Source of the DNA: Halomonas campaniensis
GTDB lineage: Bacteria > Pseudomonadota > Gammaproteobacteria > Pseudomonadales > Halomonadaceae
Reading direction: 5' to 3'
Length of the DNA stretch: 64,000 bases
Assembly (NCBI RefSeq): GCF_014193375.1
Contig: NZ_JACHZF010000014.1
Span: 54,242 to 118,241 of the forward strand
This document shows positions 51,403-63,678 of this stretch, piece by piece; the stretch's first letter is position 1; each line of letters starts with the position of its first letter. The translations under genes were made by a program, and so were the position numbers. Below the pieces are notes generated by a model. It searched no databases, was not told where the DNA came from, and was given only the letters and a program-made list of their open reading frames with translations.

Positions 51403-53577
51403 TCAGTCGCGCTGGGCGGCCTGGATGGCGGTCAGGGCGATGGTGTAGACGATGTCGTCCACGAGTGCCCCGCGGGAGAGGTCGTTCACCGGCTTGTTGA
51501 GGCCCTGCAGCATGGGGCCGACGCTGACCACCCGGGCGCTGCGCTGCACCGCCTTGTAGGTGGTGTTGCCGGTGTTGAGGTCGGGGAAGACGAACACCGT
51601 GGCGCGCCCGGCCACCGGGGAGTCCGGGGCCTTCTGGCGCCCCACGCTCTCGATGGCGGCGGCGTCGTACTGCAGCGGGCCGTCGATCAAGAGGTCCGGG
51701 GCCTGCTCCCGGGCCAGGCGGGTGGCCTGGCGCACCTTCTCCACGTCGGCGCCACTGCCGGACTCGCCGGTGGAGTAGCTGATCATCGCCACCCGCGGCT
51801 CGATGCCGAAGGCCTGGGCGGAGCGGGCGCTCTGGATCGCGATCTCCGCCAGGGCCTCGGCGTCCGGGTCGGGGTTCACCGCGCAGTCGCCGTAGACCAC
51901 CACCTGCTCCGGCAGCAGCATGAAGAAGATCGACGACACCTGGCGGTAGCCCGGCGCGGTCTTGATCAGCTGGAAGGCCGGGCGCACGGTGTTGGCGGTG
52001 GTGTGGACGGCGCCGGAGACCAGGCCGTCCACCTCGTCGAGCTGCAGCATCATGGTGCCGAGCACCACGTTGTCGTGGAGCTGCGCCTCGGCGGTCAGCG
52101 CGTTCACCTTGCCGGTGCGCCGCTCCACCATGGGCGCCACGTAGCGCTCGCGGATGCGGTCCGGGTCGATGATCTCGAGCCCCTCCGGCAGCGCGATGCC
52201 GCGTTGCCGGGCGACCTCCTCGATCTCCTCGCGCTTGCCGAGCAGCACGCAGCGGGCCAGGCCGCGGCGCTGGCAGATGGCGGCGGCCTCCACGGTGCGC
52301 GGCTCGGCGCCCTCCGGCAGGATGATCCGCCGGTCGGCCTGCTGGGCCAGCTTGACCAGCTGGTGGCGGAAGGCCGAGGGCGACAGGCGCCGGGTATAGC
52401 CGCGGCTCAGGTGGTCCTTGAGCCACTGCAGGTCGATATGGGCGGCGACGAAGTTGGCCACGCGCTCGGCGCGCTCCAGGTCGTCCATGGGGATGTCGTT
52501 GCCCATCTGGCCGAGATTCTGGGCGGTGGTGAAGCTGTCGGTCTCCACGCTGATCACCGGCAGCCCGGTCTTCAGCGCCGGCCGGCACATCTCGATCATG
52601 TTCTCGCCGGGCAGGAAGCCGTTGGTCAGCAGCACCCCGGCCAGCGGCACGCCGTTCATGGTGGCCAGCGCCGAGGCCAGCACCACGTCGTCGCGATCCC
52701 CGGAGGCCACCACCAGGCTGCCGGGCTTGAAGATGTGCAGGGCATTGGACGCGCTGCGCGCGCAGAGGCTGGTGGAGAGCACCCGGCGCTCGGGCTCGCC
52801 CTCGTTGAGCACGGTGGCGCCCAGGGCGCGGGCCACGTCCAGCACCCTGGGGGCGGAGAGTGCCGGGGCATAGGGCACCATGCCGATGACGTGGAAGCGG
52901 TCGGTGGCCAGCGCCGGCGAGTGGCGACGCAGTTCGGCGAGCAGCGGCTCGTCCAGCGTCGGGACCGCCGTGCCCGCGGCGAGGCCGCTGTCATCGCCGC
53001 CTCCGGGCAGGTTGTGCAGGCGCATCAGGATGCAGCCCAGGGTGCGGGCCGAGCCGATGCCGCCGAAGGCGCGGGCGTGCATGTCGAGCTGCTCGGCCAG
53101 CGCCCGGGGCTCGGCCAGGTCGCCGCTGCCCACCAGGATGATGCGGGCATTGAGGGCGTGGGCCAGCTGGGCGTTGACCTGGGTGGCGTAGCTGGCGTGG
53201 CGCGTCGGCACCAGTCCCTCCATCACCAGCAGTTCCGGCGTGCCGTCGCCGGCGGTGGACAGGGCGCGGTCCTGGAGCTCGACCACCTGCTCCATCAGCA
53301 CGTCCAGGCGGTCCTCGCGCAGCAGGCGCTCCATCTCAGCCTGGGGGATCGGCGCGGGGGGGTGCAGCCCGAGGGTGCTGCTGACCAGGGCACAGGAGCG
53401 GTCCGGCCCCGGGCCATTGAGCTCGTCCTGGCGCAGCGGCTTGAGGAAGCCGGCCTTGAGGCCGATGGTGTCCAGCGCCTGGATCAGGCCCAGGCAGGCG
53501 GAGGTGAGGCCGGCGCCCTCACCGGTGGGGACCAGCAGCAGCACCTGGGGTTCGTGGCGGGGTTCGCGGGGTGTCAT
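51403..53577 (-). CDS. pta: Phosphate acetyltransferase Pta (long form)
   Basis: A 724-residue enzyme converting acetyl-CoA and phosphate to acetyl phosphate. The N-terminal P-loop-like/DRTGG region ([36 protein letters not shown]) precedes the catalytic PTA domain ([59 protein letters not shown]). The length matches the E. coli-type enzyme. The start overlaps the ackA stop by four bases (ATGA). Confidence 0.95.
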   Translation of the reverse strand: MTPREPRHEPQVLLLVPTGEGAGLTSACLGLIQALDTIGLKAGFLKPLRQDELNGPGPDRSCALVSSTLGLHPPAPIPQAEMERLLREDRLDVLMEQVVELQDRALSTAGDGTPELLVMEGLVPTRHASYATQVNAQLAHALNARIILVGSGDLAEPRALAEQLDMHARAFGGIGSARTLGCILMRLHNLPGGGDDSGLAAGTAVPTLDEPLLAELRRHSPALATDRFHVIGMVPYAPALSAPRVLDVARALGATVLNEGEPERRVLSTSLCARSASNALHIFKPGSLVVASGDRDDVVLASALATMNGVPLAGVLLTNGFLPGENMIEMCRPALKTGLPVISVETDSFTTAQNLGQMGNDIPMDDLERAERVANFVAAHIDLQWLKDHLSRGYTRRLSPSAFRHQLVKLAQQADRRIILPEGAEPRTVEAAAICQRRGLARCVLLGKREEIEEVARQRGIALPEGLEIIDPDRIRERYVAPMVERRTGKVNALTAEAQLHDNVVLGTMMLQLDEVDGLVSGAVHTTANTVRPAFQLIKTAPGYRQVSSIFFMLLPEQVVVYGDCAVNPDPDAEALAEIAIQSARSAQAFGIEPRVAMISYSTGESGSGADVEKVRQATRLAREQAPDLLIDGPLQYDAAAIESVGRQKAPDSPVAGRATVFVFPDLNTGNTTYKAVQRSARVVSVGPMLQGLNKPVNDLSRGALVDDIVYTIALTAIQAAQRD

Positions 53578-54758
53578 CGGGCGGTCTCTCCCAGCAGCTG
53601 GCGGGTCTCGTCGGCGATGCGGCCCTCCTCGTCGGTGGGGATCACCCACAGGGCGGGACAGTCCGGGGTCCGGGTGTCGATGCGGCCCTCGCGGCCGCGC
53701 ACGGTCTCGGCATTGACGGGGCCGTCGAGGCCCAGGCCGAAGTGGGGGAGGTGGCCCACCACCCGCTCGCGCACCCGCGGCGAGTTCTCGCCGATGCCGC
53801 CGGTGAAGACGATGCCGTCGAGCCGGGGCAAGGCGCAGGAGAGGGCGGCCAGGGACTTGGCGATGCGGTAGCAGAACACCTCGATGGCCAGCCGGGCGCC
53901 GGCATGGCCCTCGTCGGCGGCGGCCTCCAGCTCGCGCATGTCGTTGGTCAGCCCGGAGAGGCCCAGCAGGCCGCTCTCCCGGTTGAGCACGCGGTCGATC
54001 TCTTCGAGGCTCCAGTCGAGCTGCCGCACCAGGTGGGCGTGCAGCCCGGGGTCCACGTCGCCGCTGCGGGTGCCCATGACCAGCCCCTCCAGCGGGGTCA
54101 GGCCCATGCTGGTGTCGAGGCTCCTGCCCTCCCACACCGCCGCGGTGGAGCAGCCGTTGCCCAGGTGGGCGGTCAGCCAGCCGCCGCGGCGGCCCGCGAG
54201 GGTGTCGGCCCGGGCGCTCACGCAGGCGTGGCTGGTGCCGTGGAAGCCGTAGCGGCGGATGCCGTGGTCGCGGTAGAGCGCCTCGGGCAGGGCGTAGCGA
54301 TAGGCGCGCGGCGGCAGGCTCTGGTGGAAGGCGGTGTCGAAGACGGCCACCTGGGGCAGCTCGGGGAACAGCTGGCGGGTCGCCGCCACGCCCTCCAGGT
54401 TGGCCGGGTTGTGCAGCGGGGCGAGGGCGGCGGTGGCCTCGATGGCCGCCACCACCTCATCGTCGATCCGTGCGGCCCGGGTGAAGCGCTCGCCGCCGTG
54501 GACGACCCGGTGCCCCACGGCGACGGGGCGATGGCCCTCGAGGCTGTCGAGGATCGCCTCCAGGGCCTGGACGTGGCCGGCGCCGGCCAGCGTCCGCTGG
54601 AAGCGCTCGCCGCGGCTGTCGATGCCCGCCAGGCGGGCGTCGCTGCTGCCCAGGCGCTCGACCAGGCCGGCCAGCCGGGGCTGGTCGGGGTCCGCCGACA
54701 CCAGCGCATACTTGATGGAGGAGGAACCACAGTTGATCACCAGCACCGGGTCGTTCAT
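53574..54758 (-). CDS. ackA: Acetate kinase AckA
   Basis: A 394-residue kinase forming acetate and ATP from acetyl phosphate. [16 protein letters not shown] (phosphate-1), [33 protein letters not shown], and [19 protein letters not shown] are all present. The ATG at 54758 is six bases after GAGGAG; the GTG at 54764 is an alternative. Order ackA-pta with overlap implies coupled expression. Confidence 0.95.
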   Translation of the reverse strand: MNDPVLVINCGSSSIKYALVSADPDQPRLAGLVERLGSSDARLAGIDSRGERFQRTLAGAGHVQALEAILDSLEGHRPVAVGHRVVHGGERFTRAARIDDEVVAAIEATAALAPLHNPANLEGVAATRQLFPELPQVAVFDTAFHQSLPPRAYRYALPEALYRDHGIRRYGFHGTSHACVSARADTLAGRRGGWLTAHLGNGCSTAAVWEGRSLDTSMGLTPLEGLVMGTRSGDVDPGLHAHLVRQLDWSLEEIDRVLNRESGLLGLSGLTNDMRELEAAADEGHAGARLAIEVFCYRIAKSLAALSCALPRLDGIVFTGGIGENSPRVRERVVGHLPHFGLGLDGPVNAETVRGREGRIDTRTPDCPALWVIPTDEEGRIADETRQLLGETAR

Positions 54759-54892
54759 CGACACTCCTCGGTCGAGAGATTGGACTTTAGTCTACCATGG
54801 GGCGGGGCGAGTGGCGTCTCCCGGCCTTGATGCCGATCATGGTCGGGCGCCGTCTTCCCCGGCGACCTCCCATCCTGCACGGACGCTGTGAC

Positions 54893-55825
54893 ATGTCGAC
54901 CCCTCGCGCCGCCTCGGCGGCCCCGATGCCCTATCCCCGCCCCCTGGCCCTGCTGCTGATGGGCGGCCTGGCGACGCTGTTCGCCGCCAACCACGTGGCG
55001 GCCCGGGTCGCCTTCGACGAGGGCACCGGGCTGCTGCTGGCGATCCTGGTGCGCTCCGGCGTGGCGCTGGCGATCCTGGCCGTGCTGGTGGCGGTGCAGC
55101 GCAAGCGGCTGGCGCTGCCGCCGCGCACGCGGCCCTGGCAGCTCGCGGTGGGCCTGCTGGTGGCGGTGCAGAGCCTCTGCCTCTATTCGGCGGTGGCGCG
55201 GATCCCGGTGGTGGTGGCGCTGCTGCTGATGAACACCCTGCCGATCCAGCTGGCGCTGCTCACCTGGGCCCTGGGCGGACCCAGGCCGACGCTTCGCGCG
55301 GCGCTGATCATGGGGGTGATCCTGGTCGGCCTGGTGGTGGTGCTGGACGTGCCCGCCTGGCTGGCCGGCCCCGATGCCATGGGACCCGGCTGGATCGCCG
55401 GGGTGGCCTTCGGCCTGGCCGCCGCCAGCGCCTTCTCCTGTGCGCTGTGGATCACCGAGCATCGGCTCGCCGAGGTGGGCAGCACCCTGCGCACCCTGCT
55501 GACCATGCTCACGGTGCTGGTGGCGATGCTGGTGGCCGGCGGCCTGGGGCTGGTGCCCGGCGGCATGGCACTGCCGGCCTCCGTGCCCGGCTGGGCAGGG
55601 CTCGCCGCCCTGGGGCTCTGCTATGCGGTGGCCTTCTCGACGCTGTTCATCTGCGTGCCGCGCCTGGACATGGCGCGCAACGCGCCGGCCATGAACATGG
55701 AGCCGGTGGCCGCCCTGGTGCTGGGCTACCTGATCCTCGGCCAGGCGCTCACCCCGGTGCAGCTGGTGGGTGGCGGCATCGTGGTGGCCGGCATCCTGGT
55801 GCTGGGGTTCTCCCGGCGGGCCTGA
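54893..55825 (+). CDS. EamA/DMT superfamily transporter
   Basis: A 310-residue inner-membrane protein with ten hydrophobic segments in two EamA repeats (LLLMGGLATLFAANHVAARV, VALLLMNTLPIQLALLTWAL; then ASAFSCALWITEHRLAE and MNMEPVAALVLGYLILGQAL). Members export amino acids or metabolites; the substrate is unknown. The start at 54893 gives a short cytoplasmic N terminus. Divergent from ackA. Confidence 0.9.
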   Translation: MSTPRAASAAPMPYPRPLALLLMGGLATLFAANHVAARVAFDEGTGLLLAILVRSGVALAILAVLVAVQRKRLALPPRTRPWQLAVGLLVAVQSLCLYSAVARIPVVVALLLMNTLPIQLALLTWALGGPRPTLRAALIMGVILVGLVVVLDVPAWLAGPDAMGPGWIAGVAFGLAAASAFSCALWITEHRLAEVGSTLRTLLTMLTVLVAMLVAGGLGLVPGGMALPASVPGWAGLAALGLCYAVAFSTLFICVPRLDMARNAPAMNMEPVAALVLGYLILGQALTPVQLVGGGIVVAGILVLGFSRRA

Positions 55826-55973
55826 GTCGCCGGCCCCCGGCTCAGGGGCAATGCTGTCGCCTCTCCGCGACGCGGCGTAGCGCAGATTTGCACATTGTTC
55901 CCTTGATCTTTGGTGGGGTGGGGGCCACACTTCGGGGTGTTAGGAAACGGTGTTCATTAATAAGGAGGACGCC

Positions 55974-56474
55974 ATGAAACGTCTCACCCTCGCTGCGACG
56001 ACCGCCGCCCTGTTCGCCGCCGGTGCGGTCACCACCGCCCAGGCCCAGCAGGCCTTCTACCCCCAGCCCTACATCGGCGGTGACGCCATGTTCTGGGAGG
56101 TCAATCCCGACAACGGTTCCAGCCGTGACAGCGTCGGCCTGCGCCTGAACGGCGGCATGCAGTTCAACGACTACTTCGCCGTCGAGGCGCACCTGGGTGG
56201 TGGCGGCTCCGACGGCGCCGCCGAACTCGACTCCCTGATCGGCGCCTATGGCAAGGGCATCCTGCCCATCTCCCAGGAGTTCCGCCTCTACGGCCTGGCC
56301 GGCTTCACCGAGGTGGATTTCGACATCGACCGCGAGAGCGGCTTCTCCTACGGCGCGGGTGCCGAGTTCGACGTGGCCCCCAACCTGGCGCTGGGCGCCG
56401 ACTACATGCGCTACCTGGACGAGTCGAACTACACCTTCGACGCCGCCAGCGTCGGCGTGCGCTACCGCTTCTAA
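55974..56474 (+). CDS. Outer membrane beta-barrel protein (OmpA-like, 8-strand)
   Basis: A 166-residue protein with a signal peptide (AATTAALFAAGAVTTAQA) and alternating beta-strands ending in the outer-membrane sorting signature VGVRYRF (C-terminal Phe). The length fits an eight-strand barrel of the porin/OmpA-N-like superfamily (YIGGDAMFWEV, FAVEAHLGGGGSDGAAELDS, GAGAEFDVAPNLALGADYM). A strong AAGGAGG precedes the ATG. Function not known; such proteins often contribute to adhesion or envelope stability. Confidence 0.88.
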   Translation: MKRLTLAATTAALFAAGAVTTAQAQQAFYPQPYIGGDAMFWEVNPDNGSSRDSVGLRLNGGMQFNDYFAVEAHLGGGGSDGAAELDSLIGAYGKGILPISQEFRLYGLAGFTEVDFDIDRESGFSYGAGAEFDVAPNLALGADYMRYLDESNYTFDAASVGVRYRF

Positions 56475-56500
56475 CGCGCGACGTCCATCCGCGGCTAACG

Positions 56501-56537
56501 GCACCCCGAGGCATTTTGCCTCGGGGTGCGCTTTTTT
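56501..56537 (+). terminator. Strong Rho-independent terminator after the barrel protein
   Basis: Perfect 12-bp stem GCACCCCGAGGC/GCCTCGGGGTGC with an ATTTT loop followed by GC and TTTTTT, 27 bases after the stop. Confidence 0.95.
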
Positions 56538-56603
56538 GGTGCCCCGAAAAGCACTGAAGTGGTGCGTGCGTCATCCAGGTCAGGTGCGCTGCGGTTACCC
56601 AGC

Positions 56604-56696
56604 AGCGAGAGGCGCCGGGAACAGGTCGAAGAGGGGGTCCTATGCCAGGGATGGCATCGGTAGCGCCCAGGGAGGGGTTCACAGCGCCCCCTCGCA
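56604..56696. repeat. Dispersed repeat element, copy 1
   Basis: A 93-base element with imperfect inverted ends (AGCGAGAGGCGCC at one end, the complement-like GCGCCCCCTCGCA at the other) and an internal ATGCCA-GGGA-TGGCAT hairpin (56642-56657). Bases 56604-56673 recur at 63874-63943 with one mismatch. I recall near-identical sequence in intergenic regions of Halomonas-type genomes; the copy number here cannot be seen. Confidence 0.8.
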
Positions 56697-56830
56697 GACC
56701 TGTTGCCGGAACAGCCTCGAGCATGACAGCGACATGCGATCCGCGCCTGTTACGCGGCCCGGGCCGGCATGGCACGCCTTGTGCAAGGCCATGGGCAGGA
56801 GACACCTGACCTGTCTGCCCGGGAGCTGCC

Positions 56831-57751
56831 ATGACCGTTTCACCGACCACGCCGGATGCCGGCTTCGATGCGGCCCTGACGCCGCGACTGCTGTTCACCG
56901 ACCTGGATGGCTCGCTGCTTGACCACCACAGCTATGACTGGTCCCCTGCCCGGCCCTGGCTGGCCCGCCTCAGGCAGCTCGGGGTGCCGGTGATCCCGGT
57001 GACCAGCAAGACCCGCAGCGAGATCGTGCCGCTGCGCCAGGCCATGGGGCTGACCGATACCCCCTTCATCGCCGAGAACGGCGCCGTGGTCGGCCTACCG
57101 CCGGCGTGGTGCCATGCCCGCATCGACCGCCCGGGGCCCGACGGCCTGGCCATTCGCACCCTAGGGGTGGACATCGGCTTCGTGCGCAAGCGCCTGGCGG
57201 TGTGGCAGGCGCGGCTGGGCGTGAGCTTCACCACCATGAGCCAGATGTCCCTCGACGAGCTCGTCGCCTTCACCGGCCTGCCCGAGCCCGAGGCCCGCCT
57301 GGCGCGGATGCGCGAGGGCAGCGAGCCGCTGGTGTGGCAGGACGACGAGGCCGCCCTCGAGGCCTTCCGTGCGGGACTCGCCGGCGACGGCCTGCAGCTG
57401 GTACGCGGCGGGCGCTTCTGGCACGTCACTGGCGAGTCCCACAAGGGCAGCGCGGTGGCGTGGCTGGTGGAGCGCTACCAGGCGCTGCGCGGCCGCCGCC
57501 CGCTGACCCTGGCGCTGGGCGACGGGCCCAACGACATCGCCATGCTCGAGGCGGTGGACCAGGCGGTGGTGATCCGCGGCTGCCACGGCCTGCCGGTGGA
57601 GCCTGCCCAGCCGGAACTCTATCGCAGCGAGGCGACCGGCCCCGCCGGCTGGGCCGAGGGGGTGGCCTACTGGTGGGGGCGAGCCGACCGCCGGCTGAGT
57701 CCGGCGGGGGTCTCGGCCCGTGAGGCGGCCACCGAGGAGGCAAGCGCATGA
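56831..57751 (+). CDS. HAD phosphatase of the mannosyl/glucosyl-3-phosphoglycerate phosphatase family
   Basis: A 306-residue HAD-IIB enzyme: RLLFTDLDGSLLDHH (catalytic Asp), PVIPVTSKTRSEIVPLRQAM, and FIAENGAVVGLP, with SHKGSAVAWLVERY and TLALGDGPNDIAML (metal Asp) as motifs III and IV. It overlaps the glucosyl-3-phosphoglycerate synthase gene by four bases, so it most likely dephosphorylates glucosyl-3-phosphoglycerate to glucosylglycerate. The MpgP/YedP family name refers to mannosyl substrates; the glucosyl role is inferred from context. Confidence 0.85.
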   Translation: MTVSPTTPDAGFDAALTPRLLFTDLDGSLLDHHSYDWSPARPWLARLRQLGVPVIPVTSKTRSEIVPLRQAMGLTDTPFIAENGAVVGLPPAWCHARIDRPGPDGLAIRTLGVDIGFVRKRLAVWQARLGVSFTTMSQMSLDELVAFTGLPEPEARLARMREGSEPLVWQDDEAALEAFRAGLAGDGLQLVRGGRFWHVTGESHKGSAVAWLVERYQALRGRRPLTLALGDGPNDIAMLEAVDQAVVIRGCHGLPVEPAQPELYRSEATGPAGWAEGVAYWWGRADRRLSPAGVSAREAATEEASA

Positions 57752-58968
57752 GCGACTTCCACCAGAACGGCATCATCACCGACTTCCACAACCTGACCCG
57801 GCGCCCGGTGGAATCCCTGGAGGCGGACCTGGTGCGCTTCTCGCGTCGCCGCCCGATGAGCCTGATCCTGCCCTCGCTCTACTCCGAGCTGGAGGGGCCC
57901 GCCCTCGAGGCGATCGTCGAGGAGCTCCGCCGGGTGCCCTACCTCGCCGAGGTGGTGATCGGGCTGGACCGGGCCGACCGCGAGCAGTTCCTGCGTGCCC
58001 GGGAGTTCTTCGGCCGGCTGCCGCAGCACCATCGCATCCTCTGGAACGACGGCCCGCGACTGCGCGCCCTGGACGAGGAGCTGGACGCCCAGGGGCTCTC
58101 GCCCCAGCAGCCGGGCAAGGGGCGCAACGTCTGGTTCTGCGCCGGCTTCGTCCAGGCCTCCGGGCGCGGCGCCGTGGTGGCGCTGCACGACTGCGACATC
58201 CTCACCTACGAGCGTGGCCTGCTGGCGCGGCTCTTCTATCCGGTGGCCCACCCCCACTTCAACTACGAGTTCTGCAAGGGCTACTACCCGCGCATCGCCG
58301 ACGGACGGCTCAACGGCCGCGTGTCCCGGCTGATGGTCACGCCGCTGCTGCGGGCGCTCAAGCGCATCCACGGGCCGCTGCCCTACCTGGAGTACCTGGA
58401 CAGCTACCGCTACCCGCTCTCCGGGGAGTTCTCCATGCGCGCCGAGGTGCTCGACGGCATCCGCATCCCCGCCGACTGGGGCCTGGAGGTCGGCGTGCTC
58501 TCCGAGGTGCATCGCAACTACTCCACCAAGCGGCTCTGCCAGGTGGACCTGGCCGACGCCTACGACCACAAGCACCAGCCGGTCTCGGAGGAGGACGCCT
58601 CCGCCGGGCTCAACCGCATGAGCCTGGACATCGCCAAGGCGCTCTACCGCAAGCTGGCCACCCAGGGGGTGACCTTCAGCGCCGAGGGCTTCCGCACCCT
58701 CAAGGCGACCTACTACCGGCTGGCCCTGGACCTGATCGAGGCCTACGACCACGACGCGGTGATGAACGGCCTCTCCCTGGATCGCCATGCCGAGGAGCGG
58801 GCCGTGGAGCTGTTCGCCGCCAACCTGCTCGAGGCCGGCAGCGCCTTCCTCGACAACCCCGGCGAGCGCCCCTTCATCCCCAGCTGGAACCGGGTACGCT
58901 CGGCGATTCCCGACCTGCCGGAGCGCCTCCACGACGCCGTGGAGGCCGACAACTGCGGCGAGGTGTAG
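57748..58968 (+). CDS. gpgS: Glucosyl-3-phosphoglycerate synthase (GT81 family)
   Basis: A 406-residue GT-A glycosyltransferase that would transfer glucose from an NDP-sugar to 3-phosphoglycerate. The motif for nucleotide-sugar and metal binding is VVALHDCDILTYE (DxD-type); PMSLILPSLYSELEGPALE and GLDRADREQF precede it, with FEFCKGYY-like YEFCKGYYPRI, LPYLEYLDSYRYPLSGEFSM and DWGLEVGVLSEVHRN in the acceptor half. This pattern is that of GpgS, the first step in glucosylglycerate synthesis. Confidence 0.88.
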   Translation: MSDFHQNGIITDFHNLTRRPVESLEADLVRFSRRRPMSLILPSLYSELEGPALEAIVEELRRVPYLAEVVIGLDRADREQFLRAREFFGRLPQHHRILWNDGPRLRALDEELDAQGLSPQQPGKGRNVWFCAGFVQASGRGAVVALHDCDILTYERGLLARLFYPVAHPHFNYEFCKGYYPRIADGRLNGRVSRLMVTPLLRALKRIHGPLPYLEYLDSYRYPLSGEFSMRAEVLDGIRIPADWGLEVGVLSEVHRNYSTKRLCQVDLADAYDHKHQPVSEEDASAGLNRMSLDIAKALYRKLATQGVTFSAEGFRTLKATYYRLALDLIEAYDHDAVMNGLSLDRHAEERAVELFAANLLEAGSAFLDNPGERPFIPSWNRVRSAIPDLPERLHDAVEADNCGEV

Positions 58969-58997
58969 CAGGCCTGTCGCCGTGATAGCCTCGAGCC

Positions 58998-59027
58998 GAT
59001 TCTGCTATCGCTGATTCTGCTATCGCT
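58998..59027. repeat. Two tandem 15-base repeats between gpgS and the phosphorylase
   Basis: GATTCTGCTATCGCT occurs twice in a row (58998-59012 and 59013-59027), ending inside the stop codon of the convergent phosphorylase gene. Confidence 0.8.
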
Positions 59028-60808
59028 CAGGGCTTCTGCACCAGCCACAGGCAGCGATAGGGCGCCAGGCTCTCCACGGGCGCCCACGGGGCCTCCTCCA
59101 GCAGGTCGAACCAGGCCCCCTGGCCGAGGGCCGGAAGCGTCAGCGGCTGGGGGGCGTCGGTGACGTTGTGGATCGCCAGCAGGCGACGCCCGTCGGGCAG
59201 CGGGCCGCGCTCCAGCACCAGCAGCTCCGGCGGCGCCTCCAGCACCCGCTGGGGGGCGTCCGGATGGAAGCAGGGCTCGCCGCGGCGAGCCGCCAGGCGC
59301 CGGGTCAGCGCCTCGAAGACCATCCTCGTCGGCGTGTCGGGGCTGTCCAGCAGAAGCTCCAGTTCGTCGCGCAGCCAGCGGCGCCGGTTGATGGAGCGCA
59401 GGCGTCCGCTGCGCTCCACCCCCTCCAGGTCGTTCAGGGTGCCGGTCAGCACGTGGAAGTAGAGCGCCGGGATGCCCCGCAGGCCGAGCATCAGCTGCTG
59501 GCCGCACAGGAAGCGCTGCATCTGCCAGGGGTCCGGCCCGCGCCGGGTGCCCTTCATGGCGTCGAACCAGGTGATGTTGATCTCGTAGGGGCTGTCGCTG
59601 CCGTCGTCCCGGGTGCGCATGCTGACGAAGCCGCCGAAGCGATGCATCAGCTCCAGCAGCGCATCGATCTCGTGCTGGGGCAGCCAGCCCTCCAGCGGGC
59701 GCACGCCGATGCCGTCGTGGCTGGCGGTGAAGTTGAGGAAGCTGCAGCCGGGGGGCAGGGACGGCAGGCTCTTCAGCCAGGCCGCCAGGGTGCCCGCCTC
59801 GCCGCTGGTCAGGGTGTGCAGCAGCAGCGGCGGCAGCGGGAACTGATAGACCAGGTGCGCCTCGTCGGGGAAGTGTCCGGCGGAAAGCCGCTCCAGGCCC
59901 AGGTAGCTGAGGTTCTCGCGATGGGGCACGTTGGTCTCGGTGAGCAGCAGAGTGCCCGGCGCCACGTGATCCACCACCGCGCGCAGCAGCCGCACCACCT
60001 CGTGGGTCTGGGGCAGGTGGATGCAGGGGGTGCCGACGGCCTTCCACAGGTAGGCGATGGCGTCCAGCCGGATCACCCGGGCGCCCTGGCCCAGGTAGAA
60101 GAGCAGGATGCCGATGAACTCCAGCAGCACGTCGGGGTTGGCGAAGTTCAGGTCGATCTGATCCTCGGAGAAGGTCGCCCAGAGGTGTCGGGGGCCGCGC
60201 CGGGTCGGCACCTTGACCAGCAGCGGCGAGCTGCGCGGCCGCACCACCGCCGAGAGGTCGGTCTCCGGGTCCATCTCGATGAAGTAGTCGCGCCCCGGCT
60301 GGCTGCCGGAGAGGTAGTCGACGAACCACAGCGACTCCCGGGAGACGTGGTTGAGCACCAGGTCCACCGCCAGGTCGCGCCGCCCGGCCAGGGCGCGAAC
60401 ATGGGACCAGTCGCCCAGGTCGGGGGAGACCTCGCGGTAGTGGATCACCGAGAAGCCGTCGTCGCTGCTCCAGGGGAAGAAGGGCAGCAGGTGCACGCCG
60501 CTGAAGGCCTCCGCCAGGCGCGCCTCGAGGAAGTCGTCCAGCACCTCCAGGGGGGCACGCTCGCCCTCCAGCAGGCTGTCGCCGTAGCTGATCAGCCACT
60601 GGTCGCGCTCGCTCCAGAGTGGCGCATCGCCTTCACCAGCGGAGGGCGGGGGCGGGGCCTGGTGGGCCAGCAGGGTCAGCAGCCGGCGCAGCACCTCGTC
60701 GGCGCGGGGGCCGTAGAGGAAGGCCAGGTGGCCGTGGGCGCGGCGGCTGAAGGCCTCGGCGTCCAGCGGGACGGCGACGGAGGGGGTGAAGGTCGGGCGG
60801 TCGGACAT
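59027..60808 (-). CDS. GH13_18 phosphorylase, probable glucosylglycerate phosphorylase
   Basis: A 593-residue sucrose-phosphorylase-like GH13 enzyme. Visible: GVHLLPFFPWSSDDGFSV, DLVLNHVSRES, nucleophile Asp in IRLDAIAYLWKAVGT, acid/base Glu in LLLTETNVPHRENLSYL and transition-state Asp in FTASHDGIGVRPLEGW. The TETNVPH context and the neighbours point to glucosylglycerate phosphorylase (E. coli YcjM-type relatives) rather than sucrose phosphorylase. It would release glucose 1-phosphate and glycerate from glucosylglycerate. The start at 60808 follows GAGGAG. Confidence 0.85.
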   Translation of the reverse strand: MSDRPTFTPSVAVPLDAEAFSRRAHGHLAFLYGPRADEVLRRLLTLLAHQAPPPPSAGEGDAPLWSERDQWLISYGDSLLEGERAPLEVLDDFLEARLAEAFSGVHLLPFFPWSSDDGFSVIHYREVSPDLGDWSHVRALAGRRDLAVDLVLNHVSRESLWFVDYLSGSQPGRDYFIEMDPETDLSAVVRPRSSPLLVKVPTRRGPRHLWATFSEDQIDLNFANPDVLLEFIGILLFYLGQGARVIRLDAIAYLWKAVGTPCIHLPQTHEVVRLLRAVVDHVAPGTLLLTETNVPHRENLSYLGLERLSAGHFPDEAHLVYQFPLPPLLLHTLTSGEAGTLAAWLKSLPSLPPGCSFLNFTASHDGIGVRPLEGWLPQHEIDALLELMHRFGGFVSMRTRDDGSDSPYEINITWFDAMKGTRRGPDPWQMQRFLCGQQLMLGLRGIPALYFHVLTGTLNDLEGVERSGRLRSINRRRWLRDELELLLDSPDTPTRMVFEALTRRLAARRGEPCFHPDAPQRVLEAPPELLVLERGPLPDGRRLLAIHNVTDAPQPLTLPALGQGAWFDLLEEAPWAPVESLAPYRCLWLVQKP

Positions 60809-60880
60809 GGCCGGGTCTCCTCGTGACAACCCCTAACCCATGCAGGGCCCGTGCCAGCCTGGCGGCATCCGCTGACGCAA

Positions 60881-60903
60881 CACGCCGGCCCGGGGCCGGC
60901 GTG
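60881..60903 (-). terminator. Terminator of the tenA-thiC operon
   Basis: Ten-bp stem CACGCCGGCC/GGCCGGCGTG closing on a CGG loop, 41 bases downstream of the thiC stop. It lies upstream of the phosphorylase start on the same strand. T tract is weak. Confidence 0.6.
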
Positions 60904-60943
60904 ATCGTTCAGGCAGTCGTTCCAGGGTTTGGCGAAGAGCGGC

Positions 60944-63579
<2,636 letters not shown>

Positions 63580-63585
63580 GGTCTT

Positions 63586-63611
63586 CTCCGGAGACGAGTG
63601 ATGATCCGGAG
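63586..63611 (-). promoter_or_regulatory. Ribosome-binding-site-sequestering hairpin of the TPP riboswitch
   Basis: Arms CTCCGGA (63605-63611 read on the minus strand) and TCCGGAG (63586-63592) can pair across a 12-base loop. The second arm contains the GGAG of the tenA ribosome binding site, seven bases before the ATG. This is the expected layout for translational control by the upstream riboswitch. Confidence 0.6.
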
Positions 63612-63678
63612 TGCGGGCGAGGAAGGGAGTGGGGCCTGGAGGGAGCGCTACACGGGGGTAGCCGAGGGGAGGCCGCCG

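Noticed and set aside
56578..56922. Frame crossing the dispersed repeat and the phosphatase start
   Set aside because: Its sequence comes from the repeat (KRGSYARDGIGSAQG also appears near 63900) and from an out-of-frame part of the phosphatase gene.
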